Origin: JBAXPV01 sp037132075
GTDB taxonomy: Bacteria; Bacteroidota; Bacteroidia; Bacteroidales; CAIXZF01
DNA length: 7,046 bases
Direction of reading: 5' to 3'
NCBI GenBank assembly: GCA_037132075.1
Contig: JBAXPV010000077.1
Location: 1-7,046 of the forward strand
Below, in pieces: positions 1 to 6,810 of this stretch. The notes beneath the pieces were generated by a model. The model was given only the letters and a program-made list of their open reading frames with translations. It was not told the DNA's origin and did no database searches. Every line of letters begins with the position of its first letter. The stretch's first letter is position 1. Made by a program: the position numbers and the translations under genes.

Positions 1-127
1 TGGTCTGTCGTCGTCAGATCGGGTATAGGATCTTTTGGGTTTATCCTCATCGCTTCTTGGGAATGACCTTTTTGGTCTGTCGTCGTCAGATCGGGTATAG
101 GATCTTTTGGGTTTATCCTCATCGCTT
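1..127. repeat. 55-base perfect direct repeat at 72-base spacing
   Basis: Bases 1-55 and 73-127 are identical for 55 bases, including third codon positions. The period of 72 bases equals two 12-residue units. The other units in the array differ at many silent sites, so this pair looks like a recent duplication of a two-unit block. The first copy begins at the window edge, so the identity may extend further left. Confidence 0.9.
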
Positions 128-228
128 TTGCCAAATGCTCTTTTGGGCCGATCCTCATCACTTTTGTTGTAAGCTCTTTTAGGCCTGTCTTCGTCAGAGC
201 GGGTATAAGCTCTCTTGGGTTTGTCGCT
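1..228 (-). repeat. In-frame tandem 36-base (12-residue) coding repeats
   Basis: Residues 75-150 of the left-edge gene consist of a degenerate first unit (GSDKPKRAYTR), five full 12-residue units and the start of another. The units are SDEDRPKRAYNK, SDEDRPKRAFGK, SDEDKPKRSYTR, SDDDRPKRSFPR and SDEDKPKRSYTR, then SDDDRP at the edge. Each unit puts an acidic cluster (SDED) before a basic one (RPKR) and ends with an aromatic residue plus a small or basic pair. The array continues past the window, so the total copy number is unknown. Confidence 0.9.
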
Positions 229-450
229 GCCAGCTACGCCAAATTTCATTCCGCTATCACTGCCTCCACTAACACCAAAACTACGTCTTGGTTTTTCCTG
301 GGGCGCGTCATCAGCGTTTTTGCGTGGCCTTGCTGCCCTCATGGGTTTGTCGTCGCCTGTGGATTTAAAGGTCTTTTTCGGCCTGCTGCCTGAAGCTGAG
401 CTATCAGAGGATCTTTTTGTAATCCTGCCTGAAGGGGTTGGTTTTTTCAT
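1..450 (-). CDS. Partial gene: N-terminal disordered, repeat-bearing region, probably of an rRNA pseudouridine synthase
   Basis: An open frame enters from the left edge and starts at 450 (MKKPTPSGR), giving 150 residues with the C-terminus missing. An in-frame ATG at 462 (MGFR-MKKP) is the only upstream alternative, because a TAA codon lies directly before it. I prefer 450: a -7 promoter box at 480-487 puts the transcript start near 473, leaving a more normal leader. The visible protein is almost entirely Lys, Arg, Asp, Ser and Pro, has no hydrophobic core, and is surely disordered. From about residue 75 it becomes 12-residue repeats of the form SDEDRPKRAYxK. Charged N-terminal tails of this sort precede the S4 and catalytic domains of RluB/RsuA-type pseudouridine synthases in Bacteroidota. 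That is the basis of the name, which is inference because no catalytic residue is in view. Another RNA-binding protein, such as a helicase or translation factor, is possible. It follows yraN on the same strand. Confidence 0.6.
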   Translation of the reverse strand, partial: MKKPTPSGRITKRSSDSSASGSRPKKTFKSTGDDKPMRAARPRKNADDAPQEKPRRSFGVSGGSDSGMKFGVAGSDKPKRAYTRSDEDRPKRAYNKSDEDRPKRAFGKSDEDKPKRSYTRSDDDRPKRSFPRSDEDKPKRSYTRSDDDRP

Positions 451-479
451 TCGAAAGCCCATTTATCGGGCGGAGGGTG

Positions 480-487
480 CAAAGGTA
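480..487 (-). promoter_or_regulatory. Bacteroidota-type -7 promoter element (TACCTTTG)
   Basis: Read on the minus strand, the element is TACCTTTG followed by C, a full match to the TAnnTTTG box used by the Bacteroidota primary sigma factor. It lies in the 52-64 base gap between the yraN stop and the start of the left-edge gene, 18-30 bases before the two candidate start codons. I found no TTG at the usual spacing of about 19 bases; the nearest clear one is 28 bases upstream. The left-edge gene can therefore probably be transcribed separately from ldcA-yraN. Confidence 0.6.
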
Positions 488-514
488 CAACAATTTAGCG
501 GTTTACGCTCTATT

Positions 515-880
515 TCAACGCATCGTGGGGTAAAATGCGTCAGGGATATGGTGTAGCTGGGTGTCATTTCCATTGATCACAATAGAAATAATGTCAAAGC
601 GTGTTTCCTTGGTCACCTGTTTTTGGCGGATGTAGGCATTGGCCGCATAAATCATATTACGTTGTTTCGTCTTGTCGACTGCGACTTCCGGCTCACCCAT
701 CTGGGTGCTACGTCGGGTCTTGACTTCCACGATGATGAGGTAGTCCTTGGTGGAAGCTACAATGTCAATTTCATATTTTCCGGATCGCCAGTTTTTTTCC
801 AGGATCTGATAACCATGTTTTGTGAGAAATTCGACGGCTTTATCTTCCCCTGTCTTTCCCGTCTCCATACTTTCCGTCAT
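515..880 (-). CDS. yraN: YraN/UPF0102 family endonuclease-like protein
   Basis: The 121-residue product matches the UPF0102 (YraN) family in length and motif order. It has GEDKAVEFL near the N-terminus (residues 11-19), then GYQILEKNWR (23-32), and EID at 37-39. EVK follows at 52-54, then RFD at 94-96 and a closing DAF at 114-116. The family has a restriction-endonuclease/Holliday-junction-resolvase-like fold, and the Asp of EID with Glu and Lys of EVK form the expected metal-binding and catalytic set, all present here. Its cellular role is not established; a DNA or RNA processing nuclease is the usual guess. The start at 880 is 10 bases after the LD-carboxypeptidase stop, so the two are almost certainly cotranscribed. 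A second in-frame ATG (residue 5) is a possible start but would not remove a motif. The product is soluble, with no signal peptide. Confidence 0.92.
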   Translation of the reverse strand: MTESMETGKTGEDKAVEFLTKHGYQILEKNWRSGKYEIDIVASTKDYLIIVEVKTRRSTQMGEPEVAVDKTKQRNMIYAANAYIRQKQVTKETRFDIISIVINGNDTQLHHIPDAFYPTMR

Positions 881-890
881 GATATTTGTT

Positions 891-1790
891 TTAAAAGGTC
901 AAACTCACGTTTTCTCCAACCACAAGATCCACGTCTCTTCCCAGGATCAATGCCCTGTTATCAGCAATATGACCCGCAGGAAATCCAAAACAAACTGGAT
1001 AGTCATACGCAGACACTGCATCCTGAACGATCTCATAGGCAGTTTTCCCAAACGCGATTGAGTTGTCATGCATATCAGTGATTCCACCCACGATCAGACC
1101 TGCCAGTCGGTCAAGCTTCCCTCCTCTTTTCATTTTTAGCATCATTCTGTCGAAATGATAGAGGTATTCGTCCAGGTCTTCAATAAACAAGACTTTCCCA
1201 TCAGTATTCAGATCGGAGGCCGTGCCATCCAAAGCATAGAGCATAGAGAGATTTCCACCAACGAGGATCCCTTTGGCAATCCCGGGTCTGTAGGGGAAAT
1301 CATTTTCGTATTGGTAGGCAAGGTTTTGTCCGAAGAGCGCTTTTTTTAAGCTATCAACACATTCTTTGGTCAACTCCTGGTGGAAAAAGCTATAAGGCAT
1401 CACGGCATGAAGGGTCTCAATGCCAAAGTTGCTCTGGATATGGGAATGTAATACGGTGATGTCGCTGAATCCAACAACCCATTTAGGATTCTTAACAAAT
1501 TTCCTGAAGTCGATTCTGTCAATGATCCTAACTGTTCCATAGCCTCCCCGGGCGCATAGGATGGCTTTGATGTTTTCATCATCAAGCATACGTTGCAAAC
1601 CGTCAATTCTCTGTTCATCCGTTCCTGCGTATTGGTGGTGGACCTCATAAAGATTTTGATCTTCGACGACTTCCAGCCCCCAATCACGAAATACGCCATA
1701 AGCGTTTTCCATTTCTTCAGGGATGACCTTTCGCGCAGGCGCTACGATCCCAATTTTATCGCCAGATTTTAAAAACGAAGGTGTGATCAT
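891..1790 (-). CDS. ldcA: Muramoyltetrapeptide LD-carboxypeptidase (peptidase family S66)
   Basis: The 299-residue protein has the full length and motif pattern of family S66. These enzymes remove the terminal D-Ala from peptidoglycan tetrapeptides (after meso-diaminopimelate) in the cytoplasm, so that the tripeptide can be recycled. It opens with KSGDKIGIVAPA (residues 8-19), has the conserved CARGGYG at 79-85, and places the nucleophile Ser109 in VGFSD. The other members of the expected Ser-Glu-His triad are Glu204 (FIEDLDE) and His274 (FPAGH). All three are present, so it should be active. No signal peptide is visible, in line with a cytoplasmic recycling role. The ATG at 1790 follows an A/T-rich leader without a Shine-Dalgarno site, and the family N-terminus starts right there. 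It is the first gene of the minus-strand group, followed by yraN after 10 bases, and is divergent from rnr. Confidence 0.95.
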   Translation of the reverse strand: MITPSFLKSGDKIGIVAPARKVIPEEMENAYGVFRDWGLEVVEDQNLYEVHHQYAGTDEQRIDGLQRMLDDENIKAILCARGGYGTVRIIDRIDFRKFVKNPKWVVGFSDITVLHSHIQSNFGIETLHAVMPYSFFHQELTKECVDSLKKALFGQNLAYQYENDFPYRPGIAKGILVGGNLSMLYALDGTASDLNTDGKVLFIEDLDEYLYHFDRMMLKMKRGGKLDRLAGLIVGGITDMHDNSIAFGKTAYEIVQDAVSAYDYPVCFGFPAGHIADNRALILGRDVDLVVGENVSLTF

Positions 1791-1811
1791 TTTGTTGAAT
1801 TAATTGTTTTG

Positions 1812-1838
1812 TAAAAGTAAAAATAAAAAAATCGGCAA
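1812..1838 (-). promoter_or_regulatory. Possible promoter for the ldcA-yraN operon
   Basis: On the minus strand, TACTTTTA (1819-1812) matches TAnnTTTG except for the last base. A TTG (1838-1836) lies 16 bases upstream, slightly closer than the usual -33/-7 spacing. The box lies about 21 bases before the ldcA ATG. The area is very A/T-rich, so a chance match is quite possible. Confidence 0.3.
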
Positions 1839-1843
1839 AAATC

Positions 1844-1898
1844 TTTCCACTGGACATGCCTTTTTACATATATATGAAAAAAGGCCGTCGGGTGGAAA
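1844..1898. repeat. Long interrupted inverted repeat in the ldcA/rnr divergent intergenic region
   Basis: The core at 1858-1885 is a 28-base palindrome with one mismatched pair: GCCTTTTT and AAAAAGGC arms enclose the perfect palindrome CATATATATG (1867-1876). Flanking it, TTTCCAC (1844-1850) pairs with GTGGAAA (1892-1898), and GAC (1853-1855) can pair with GTC (1887-1889). The whole 55-base element is thus nearly symmetric. It lies 53 bases from the ldcA start and 41 bases from the rnr start. It may be a binding site for a dimeric regulator acting on both genes, or a hairpin in a leader RNA. Neither role is shown by the sequence alone. Confidence 0.75.
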
Positions 1899-1939
1899 CA
1901 TAAAACGAATAATTTTATAAAAAATCAAAAAATACTGCC

Positions 1940-4099
1940 ATGGCTGCTAAAAAAATCAACGGAAAGAGCAAACTGGGGAAGAATCCATTCTATAACCAGG
2001 TGATGAATGTCTTCGTCAAGAGTCCTTACGGAGGCTTCAACTTCAGGCAGGTCTCCAAACAAATGGGCATCAATGACAAAGCCAGCCGTGAGCTTGTCAG
2101 GCTGATTCTGGAAGAGTTATGCATGACAAAAGAAATTGTGGAGGACAAACGCGGGAAATACAAACTCAATCCGGGTCTGATCCGTGAGAAGTTTTTACAC
2201 AATACCATCACAGGCAGGGTTGATATGAAAGATACCGGGAAAGCCTATATCATCTCTGATGACGATACAGAAGATATTTATATCGCGGCAAACAATACCA
2301 ACCGCGCGCTCAATGGGGATACGGTAAAGGTTATGCTCTTCCCGAAAAGGAGCGGACGTAAGCCAGAAGGTCAGATCCTGGAGGTACTTGAACGTGCACA
2401 TAAAAATTTCGTTGGCGTCATGAAAATCTCTGGTGCCTTTGGCTTCCTCATCCCTGATGATGTAAGGATGCCGGTTGACATTTTCATACCGGGCCCTGGT
2501 CTGAAAGGCGCCAAAGACGGGGAGAAGGTGCTGGCGGTGATGACTGACTGGCCTGAACATTCAAAAAATCCCTTTGGCGAAGTTCTGGAAGTCCTTGGGA
2601 AACCAGGCGAACATGCCGTGGAGATGAATTCTATCCTGGCCAATTATGACTTCCCGCTCAGCTTTTCCAAAGCCGCTGAGAAAGAAGCGGAAAACATTAC
2701 TGAAGCTATTTCCCGTGAAGAATATGCAAAACGTCGTGACTTCAGGGATATTTTCACCTGCACCATCGATCCTATAGATGCCAAGGACTTTGATGATGCC
2801 CTTTCCCTGAAAAAACTCCCGAATGGGAACTGGGAGGTCGGCGTTCATATCGCAGATGTCTCCCATTTCGTAAGACCGGGAATGGCCATCGACAAAGAAG
2901 CCTACGACAGGGCCACTTCTGTTTATCTCGTCGACCGCACCTTCCCGATGTTACCGGAAAAGCTCAGCAACAAAGTATGTTCTCTCAGGGCTGATGAGGA
3001 AAAGCTATGTTTTTCCACCGTTTTTGAGATGAATGACAAGGCTGAGGTGATCAGTGAATGGTTTGGCAAGACAGTCATCTTGTCTGACAGAAGGTTTACC
3101 TATGAAGAAGTACAAGAGATGCTGGATGGAAATGAAGGTGACTTCAAAGCTGAGATTCTCATTTTGGATGGACTGGCAAAGAAACTCAGGGCGGATCGTT
3201 TTAAAAAGGGTTCTATCAACTTCCGTTCCCGGGAAGTGAAATTCAGGCTGGATGAGTTTTCCCGTCCGGTGGAGGCTTTCATCAAGGAACAAAATGACTC
3301 TCACCGCCTGATCGAGGACTTTATGCTGCTTTCAAATAAAAAGGTGGCAGAAAAGATCGGAAAAAAGAAAGGGGAGGCAGAAGCCAAGTCATTTGTCTAT
3401 CGAATCCATGATGAACCAAATCCCGAAAAACTGGGCACATTCGTGGAGTTTGTTGCCAAGCTGGGTTATTCAGTAAAAACAGGTTCCCGCAAGACCTTAT
3501 CAGATTCTTTAAACCAGCTGTTCGATAAAATTGCAGGGAAAGGAGAAGAGAACCTCGTGGAGACTATTGCGATTCGTACGATGTCGAAAGCAATCTATTC
3601 GACGAAAAATATTGGACATTATGGCTTGGCATTCCCGTTTTATACACATTTCACCTCGCCGATCCGTCGTTACCCCGACCTGATGGTCCATCGATTGCTC
3701 GAGGAATATATGGCAGGGAAAAAGTCAGTGGACCGGGACGATTTAGAAGCAAAATGCAAGCACAGTTCAGAGATGGAGCGGAATGCTGCCGATGCGGAAA
3801 GGGCTTCTGTGAAGTTCAAACAAGCTGAATTTATGCTGGATAAGATCGGGCAGGATTTCAGCGGTTTGATCTCAGGTGTTGGAAAATGGGGATTCTGGGT
3901 TGAGCTTGACATCAACAAAGGCGAAGGCATGGTGCCGATGCGCAGCCTTCAGGATGACTATTATTCACTGGATGAGGATAATTTTATGATCGTTGGTGAG
4001 AGAAGAGGCAAGAAATTCAGGCTTGGTGATCCAGTGATGATCAAGGTAAAACATATTGACCTGGCTAGAAAACAAATGGATTTTGAACTGGTAGAATGA
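1940..4099 (+). CDS. rnr: Ribonuclease R (RNB-family 3'-5' exoribonuclease)
   Basis: This 719-residue enzyme degrades RNA processively from the 3' end, including structured RNA, and acts in mRNA decay and in rRNA and tmRNA quality control. Visible domains are an N-terminal winged helix (about 15-80), two cold-shock OB folds (about 88-150 and 155-220), the RNB catalytic domain (about 268-595) and a C-terminal S1 domain (about 635-718). The catalytic metal-binding set is intact in TIDPIDAKDFDDA: Asp277, Asp283, Asp285 and Asp286. The HYGLA motif (560-564) and THFTSPIRRYPDLMVHR (569-585) are also present. It is shorter than E. coli RNase R (813 residues) and lacks its Lys-rich C-terminal tail, as expected for this phylum. 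The start follows an A-rich leader with no Shine-Dalgarno site. A weak -7 candidate (TAATTTTA, 1910-1917) lacks a -33 partner. The next gene begins 6 bases after its stop. Confidence 0.97.
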   Translation: MAAKKINGKSKLGKNPFYNQVMNVFVKSPYGGFNFRQVSKQMGINDKASRELVRLILEELCMTKEIVEDKRGKYKLNPGLIREKFLHNTITGRVDMKDTGKAYIISDDDTEDIYIAANNTNRALNGDTVKVMLFPKRSGRKPEGQILEVLERAHKNFVGVMKISGAFGFLIPDDVRMPVDIFIPGPGLKGAKDGEKVLAVMTDWPEHSKNPFGEVLEVLGKPGEHAVEMNSILANYDFPLSFSKAAEKEAENITEAISREEYAKRRDFRDIFTCTIDPIDAKDFDDALSLKKLPNGNWEVGVHIADVSHFVRPGMAIDKEAYDRATSVYLVDRTFPMLPEKLSNKVCSLRADEEKLCFSTVFEMNDKAEVISEWFGKTVILSDRRFTYEEVQEMLDGNEGDFKAEILILDGLAKKLRADRFKKGSINFRSREVKFRLDEFSRPVEAFIKEQNDSHRLIEDFMLLSNKKVAEKIGKKKGEAEAKSFVYRIHDEPNPEKLGTFVEFVAKLGYSVKTGSRKTLSDSLNQLFDKIAGKGEENLVETIAIRTMSKAIYSTKNIGHYGLAFPFYTHFTSPIRRYPDLMVHRLLEEYMAGKKSVDRDDLEAKCKHSSEMERNAADAERASVKFKQAEFMLDKIGQDFSGLISGVGKWGFWVELDINKGEGMVPMRSLQDDYYSLDEDNFMIVGERRGKKFRLGDPVMIKVKHIDLARKQMDFELVE

Positions 4100-4105
4100 G
4101 AAATT

Positions 4106-6703
4106 ATGAGACGTGGAGCAGGATTGGTGAGGGTGATGTTGATGATTTTATTTTCAGGGACTGTTTTAGCACAGGTTCATGAGGATTTCGGGGATGGGAA
4201 TTTCACCCAAAACCCGCCATGGCAAGGCGATGGAGCAAAATATGAGGTAAACGCTGCCGGGCAGCTTCAGTTAAAGTCAGCAGGAACTGACACGGCATGC
4301 CTTTCGACAGCCAGCTTTTTGATTGACAGCACCGAATGGCGGTTTTTTATCAAGCTGGCATTTAGTCCCTCATCCAATAACTTTGCCCGGGTTTACCTGG
4401 TTTCTGATCAGCAACTGCTTGATGGGCCGTTGCATGGCTATTTTCTGCAGTTTGGCCAGGCTGGATCCAATGATGCGATCACTTTTTATCGCCAGGAGGG
4501 CTTGGATACGTTCAGGATTTGCACAGGTATCCCGGCAGGAATCGCATCCGCTTTTAACCTGGGCATTAAAGTCAGTCGAAACCACCAGGGACTGTGGACA
4601 GTCATGGCTGATCCCGGAGGAGGCTTTCAATATCAGTTTGAAGCAGCAGGGGTTGACACTTTTTATAAACAGACCTCCTGGTTTGGATTCCAATGCCGTT
4701 ATACCTCCAGCAATGCCACAAAATTCTTTTTTGATGATGTCGTTATACAGCAGATTCCCCAGGATATTATCCCGCCAAAATTGATTAAAGTGATTGCCAG
4801 GGATAGCTTAAGTCTCGATATAATTTTCTCTGAGCCTATCAACAGTGTTTATGCTGAAGACCCACATAATTACAGTATTGACAAAGGGATTGGTCAGCCT
4901 TTGCTTGCCGTTACTGACTTACAGCAGGCGGGACTTGTTCATCTGAATCTTCTTCAGCCATTGACCTCAGACACCAGTTACTTACTGAGTGTGTTGCATA
5001 TTTGTGATATTTCCGGAAATATTACCAATAATCAGGCGATTTCCTTTGTTTATCATCGCCTGAAAGAGTTTGATGTGGTGATCAATGAAATCATGTCTGA
5101 TCCGGAACCCCAGGTGGGCTTACCCCCTTGTGAGTATTTAGAATTGTACAATCGTTCCAATAGCCCGGTTTTTCTGAAAGACTGGCAATATTCATGGAGT
5201 ACTGGAAGCATTAGGCTTCCCGATACGCTCATGAAACCAAAGTCTTATCTCTTGCTTTGCGACAAAGGGCATGGGATCTTTATGGCAAGTAATGGGAAGT
5301 ATATTGAATTATTTGGATTTTCCCTACCCAATTCAGGAAGTGATTTGTGTTTAAAAGATCCCTCCGGCAGTGTAATTTCTTTTGTTAATTACCGGCCGGA
5401 ATGGGTTCGGAATCCATTGAAACAAGAAGGTGGCTGGGCTTTGGAGCAGATAGATCCCTTAAACCCATGCGGAGGCGCACAGAACTGGCGGGAATGTGTG
5501 TCGACAAGAGGTGGCACACCAGGTTCCTTGAATTCAGTGCATGCCATTCAATCGGATCAGGGGAATCCACATGCATTTAGGGCTTATCCACTCGATGCCA
5601 GGACGATCCGTATTGTTTTTTCCGAATCATTAGATAGTAATTTTTTAAAGCAAGACGGGATGTACCGACTGGATCCTGGCCAGAAATATCCTGACAAAAT
5701 CACAATGAAAGCGCCTGGATACCAACAGCTTGATCTTTATTTTACTGACAGCCTTGAAATTGATAAAACATATAGCCTGCATTTTTTAAAACAATATGCA
5801 GATTGTGCTGGCAATCTGTCCAGTACAGAGGATAGTCTTCGCCTCGCAATCCCGGGAATCCCTGCAGTAAAAGATGTTGTAATCAATGAAGTATTGTTTC
5901 ATCCCAAAACGGGCGGCGCAGAATTTGCCGAGTTATATAATCTCAGTCAAAAGGCGCTGGATCTGAAAGACCTTGTTATCGGCACTTACGACAGCCTGAA
6001 TAATAAATTTGTCTGTTATGGCAGGGTTTTGGAAGAAAGTTATGTGATTTTTCCCGGAGATTATGTGGTTTTAACGGATGAGCCGGATGCGGTGCTGAGT
6101 CAATATTTCAGTCCCAATCCTGAAGCCGTGATCAAAGCCTTCTACTTTCCCGGCCTGACGGATGCGGGTGGTGAATTGGCATTAGCAGACCTATCACTTA
6201 ACATAATTGACAAAGTGAGATTCAATGAAGACATGCACTATCCTTTGCTTGCGAGTACCCTCGGTGTAAGCCTGGAACGCATCAAGCCAGATGCGATCAG
6301 TAATTTGAATTCTAGCTGGCATTCAGCGGCGGCCAATGTCGGATATGCCACACCCGCCTATAGAAACTCACAATGTTTGGATAATATCAGCGGAGGTGCC
6401 GAATTCAATCTAGAGCCAAGGGTATTTTCTCCCGGAACTGACGGGCATAGAAATATCATAACCCTAAACTACAAACTCCCTGATCCGGGCTTTTTGATTA
6501 ATGTTGGCATCTTCAGTGAAAGCGGGATTAAAGTAAAGACACTGGCAAACAATGATCTTCCGGGTAGCTCCGGATTTTATAGCTGGGATGGCCTCAGCGA
6601 CCGCCACACCCTATGCCCTTCAGGTAGCTACATATGCTATATTGAAATATATAGCATAAATGGTAGTGTAAAAAGAGTTAAAAAGGTGTTTGCAATACTA
6701 TGA
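4106..6703 (+). CDS. Exported lamin-tail-domain protein with Ig-like modules and a FlgD/CHU_C-like C-terminus
   Basis: The 865-residue protein starts with a signal peptide (basic MRRGAGLVR, then a hydrophobic stretch, probable cleavage after Ala22 in VLA-Q). Next comes a beta-sandwich-like domain (about 23-215) ending in FFFDDVVIQ. Two matching modules follow: an SbsA/Big_5-like Ig domain (about 222-316) plus a lamin-tail domain (about 322-474), then a second Ig-like domain (about 485-583) plus lamin-tail domain (about 588-750). Both lamin-tail domains open with the same DVVINE signature and contain an E(Y/F)xELYN motif. The C-terminus (768-865) has VFSPGTDG, WDG and PSGSYICYIE, as in FlgD-like or CHU_C domains, which often serve type IX secretion or surface attachment in Bacteroidota. 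No catalytic motif was recognised, so a structural, adhesive or scaffolding surface role is inferred. Fourteen cysteines are present. It starts 6 bases after rnr, so cotranscription is likely. Confidence 0.88.
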   Translation: MRRGAGLVRVMLMILFSGTVLAQVHEDFGDGNFTQNPPWQGDGAKYEVNAAGQLQLKSAGTDTACLSTASFLIDSTEWRFFIKLAFSPSSNNFARVYLVSDQQLLDGPLHGYFLQFGQAGSNDAITFYRQEGLDTFRICTGIPAGIASAFNLGIKVSRNHQGLWTVMADPGGGFQYQFEAAGVDTFYKQTSWFGFQCRYTSSNATKFFFDDVVIQQIPQDIIPPKLIKVIARDSLSLDIIFSEPINSVYAEDPHNYSIDKGIGQPLLAVTDLQQAGLVHLNLLQPLTSDTSYLLSVLHICDISGNITNNQAISFVYHRLKEFDVVINEIMSDPEPQVGLPPCEYLELYNRSNSPVFLKDWQYSWSTGSIRLPDTLMKPKSYLLLCDKGHGIFMASNGKYIELFGFSLPNSGSDLCLKDPSGSVISFVNYRPEWVRNPLKQEGGWALEQIDPLNPCGGAQNWRECVSTRGGTPGSLNSVHAIQSDQGNPHAFRAYPLDARTIRIVFSESLDSNFLKQDGMYRLDPGQKYPDKITMKAPGYQQLDLYFTDSLEIDKTYSLHFLKQYADCAGNLSSTEDSLRLAIPGIPAVKDVVINEVLFHPKTGGAEFAELYNLSQKALDLKDLVIGTYDSLNNKFVCYGRVLEESYVIFPGDYVVLTDEPDAVLSQYFSPNPEAVIKAFYFPGLTDAGGELALADLSLNIIDKVRFNEDMHYPLLASTLGVSLERIKPDAISNLNSSWHSAAANVGYATPAYRNSQCLDNISGGAEFNLEPRVFSPGTDGHRNIITLNYKLPDPGFLINVGIFSESGIKVKTLANNDLPGSSGFYSWDGLSDRHTLCPSGSYICYIEIYSINGSVKRVKKVFAIL

Positions 6704-6742
6704 TAGTCCTCCCCCGGAACTGCCCCCACCTGACCTCCCCCC
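6704..6742 (+). terminator. C-rich, G-poor stretch: candidate Rho-loading (rut) region
   Basis: Directly after the stop codon, 23 of 39 bases are C and only 5 are G, with runs of five, five and six C. This C-over-G bias in untranslated RNA is what Rho binds. No convincing GC stem with a U-tract was found between here and 6810, so Rho-dependent ending of the rnr-lamin-tail transcript is a reasonable inference. The complementary strand carries the matching G-runs and could form a quadruplex. The motif could also be part of a dispersed intergenic repeat. Confidence 0.35.
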
Positions 6743-6810
6743 ATTCGTAATGGTGCTAACATAGTATTATTATTTGTATTTTTTTATAGTTACCAAGTTT
6801 AGTGATTCTC

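Noticed and set aside
1..228. CRISPR-like array, because of the 36-base period
   Set aside because: The units are contiguous with no unique spacers, are in frame within a long open reading frame, and vary mainly at silent and conservative codon positions. They are coding repeats.
215..556. Plus-strand open frame of 113 codons
   Set aside because: It lies opposite the left-edge gene and the end of yraN, has no recognisable product, and arises from the complementary codon bias of the Lys/Arg/Asp-rich gene.
623..1081. Plus-strand open frame of 152 codons
   Set aside because: It is antisense to yraN and ldcA, both of which have complete family motifs, and its translation looks random.
1858..1885. 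Intrinsic terminator
   Set aside because: The palindrome is mostly A/T and lies between divergent genes, so there is no transcript that needs ending there. It is better treated as an operator or leader structure.
1910..1917. TAATTTTA as the rnr -7 promoter box
   Set aside because: It matches TAnnTTTG except for the last base, but there is no TTG at a suitable distance upstream and the region is so A/T-rich that chance matches are expected.
4323..4784. Second plus-strand frame within the lamin-tail gene
   Set aside because: It is nested out of frame in the N-terminal domain of a clearly coding gene and shows no motif or signal of its own.
6743..6810. Hairpin terminator shared by the convergent genes
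   Set aside because: The T-run at about 6779-6786 lacks a convincing GC stem before it. Only a four-pair TGGT/ACCA match with poor continuation could be drawn.
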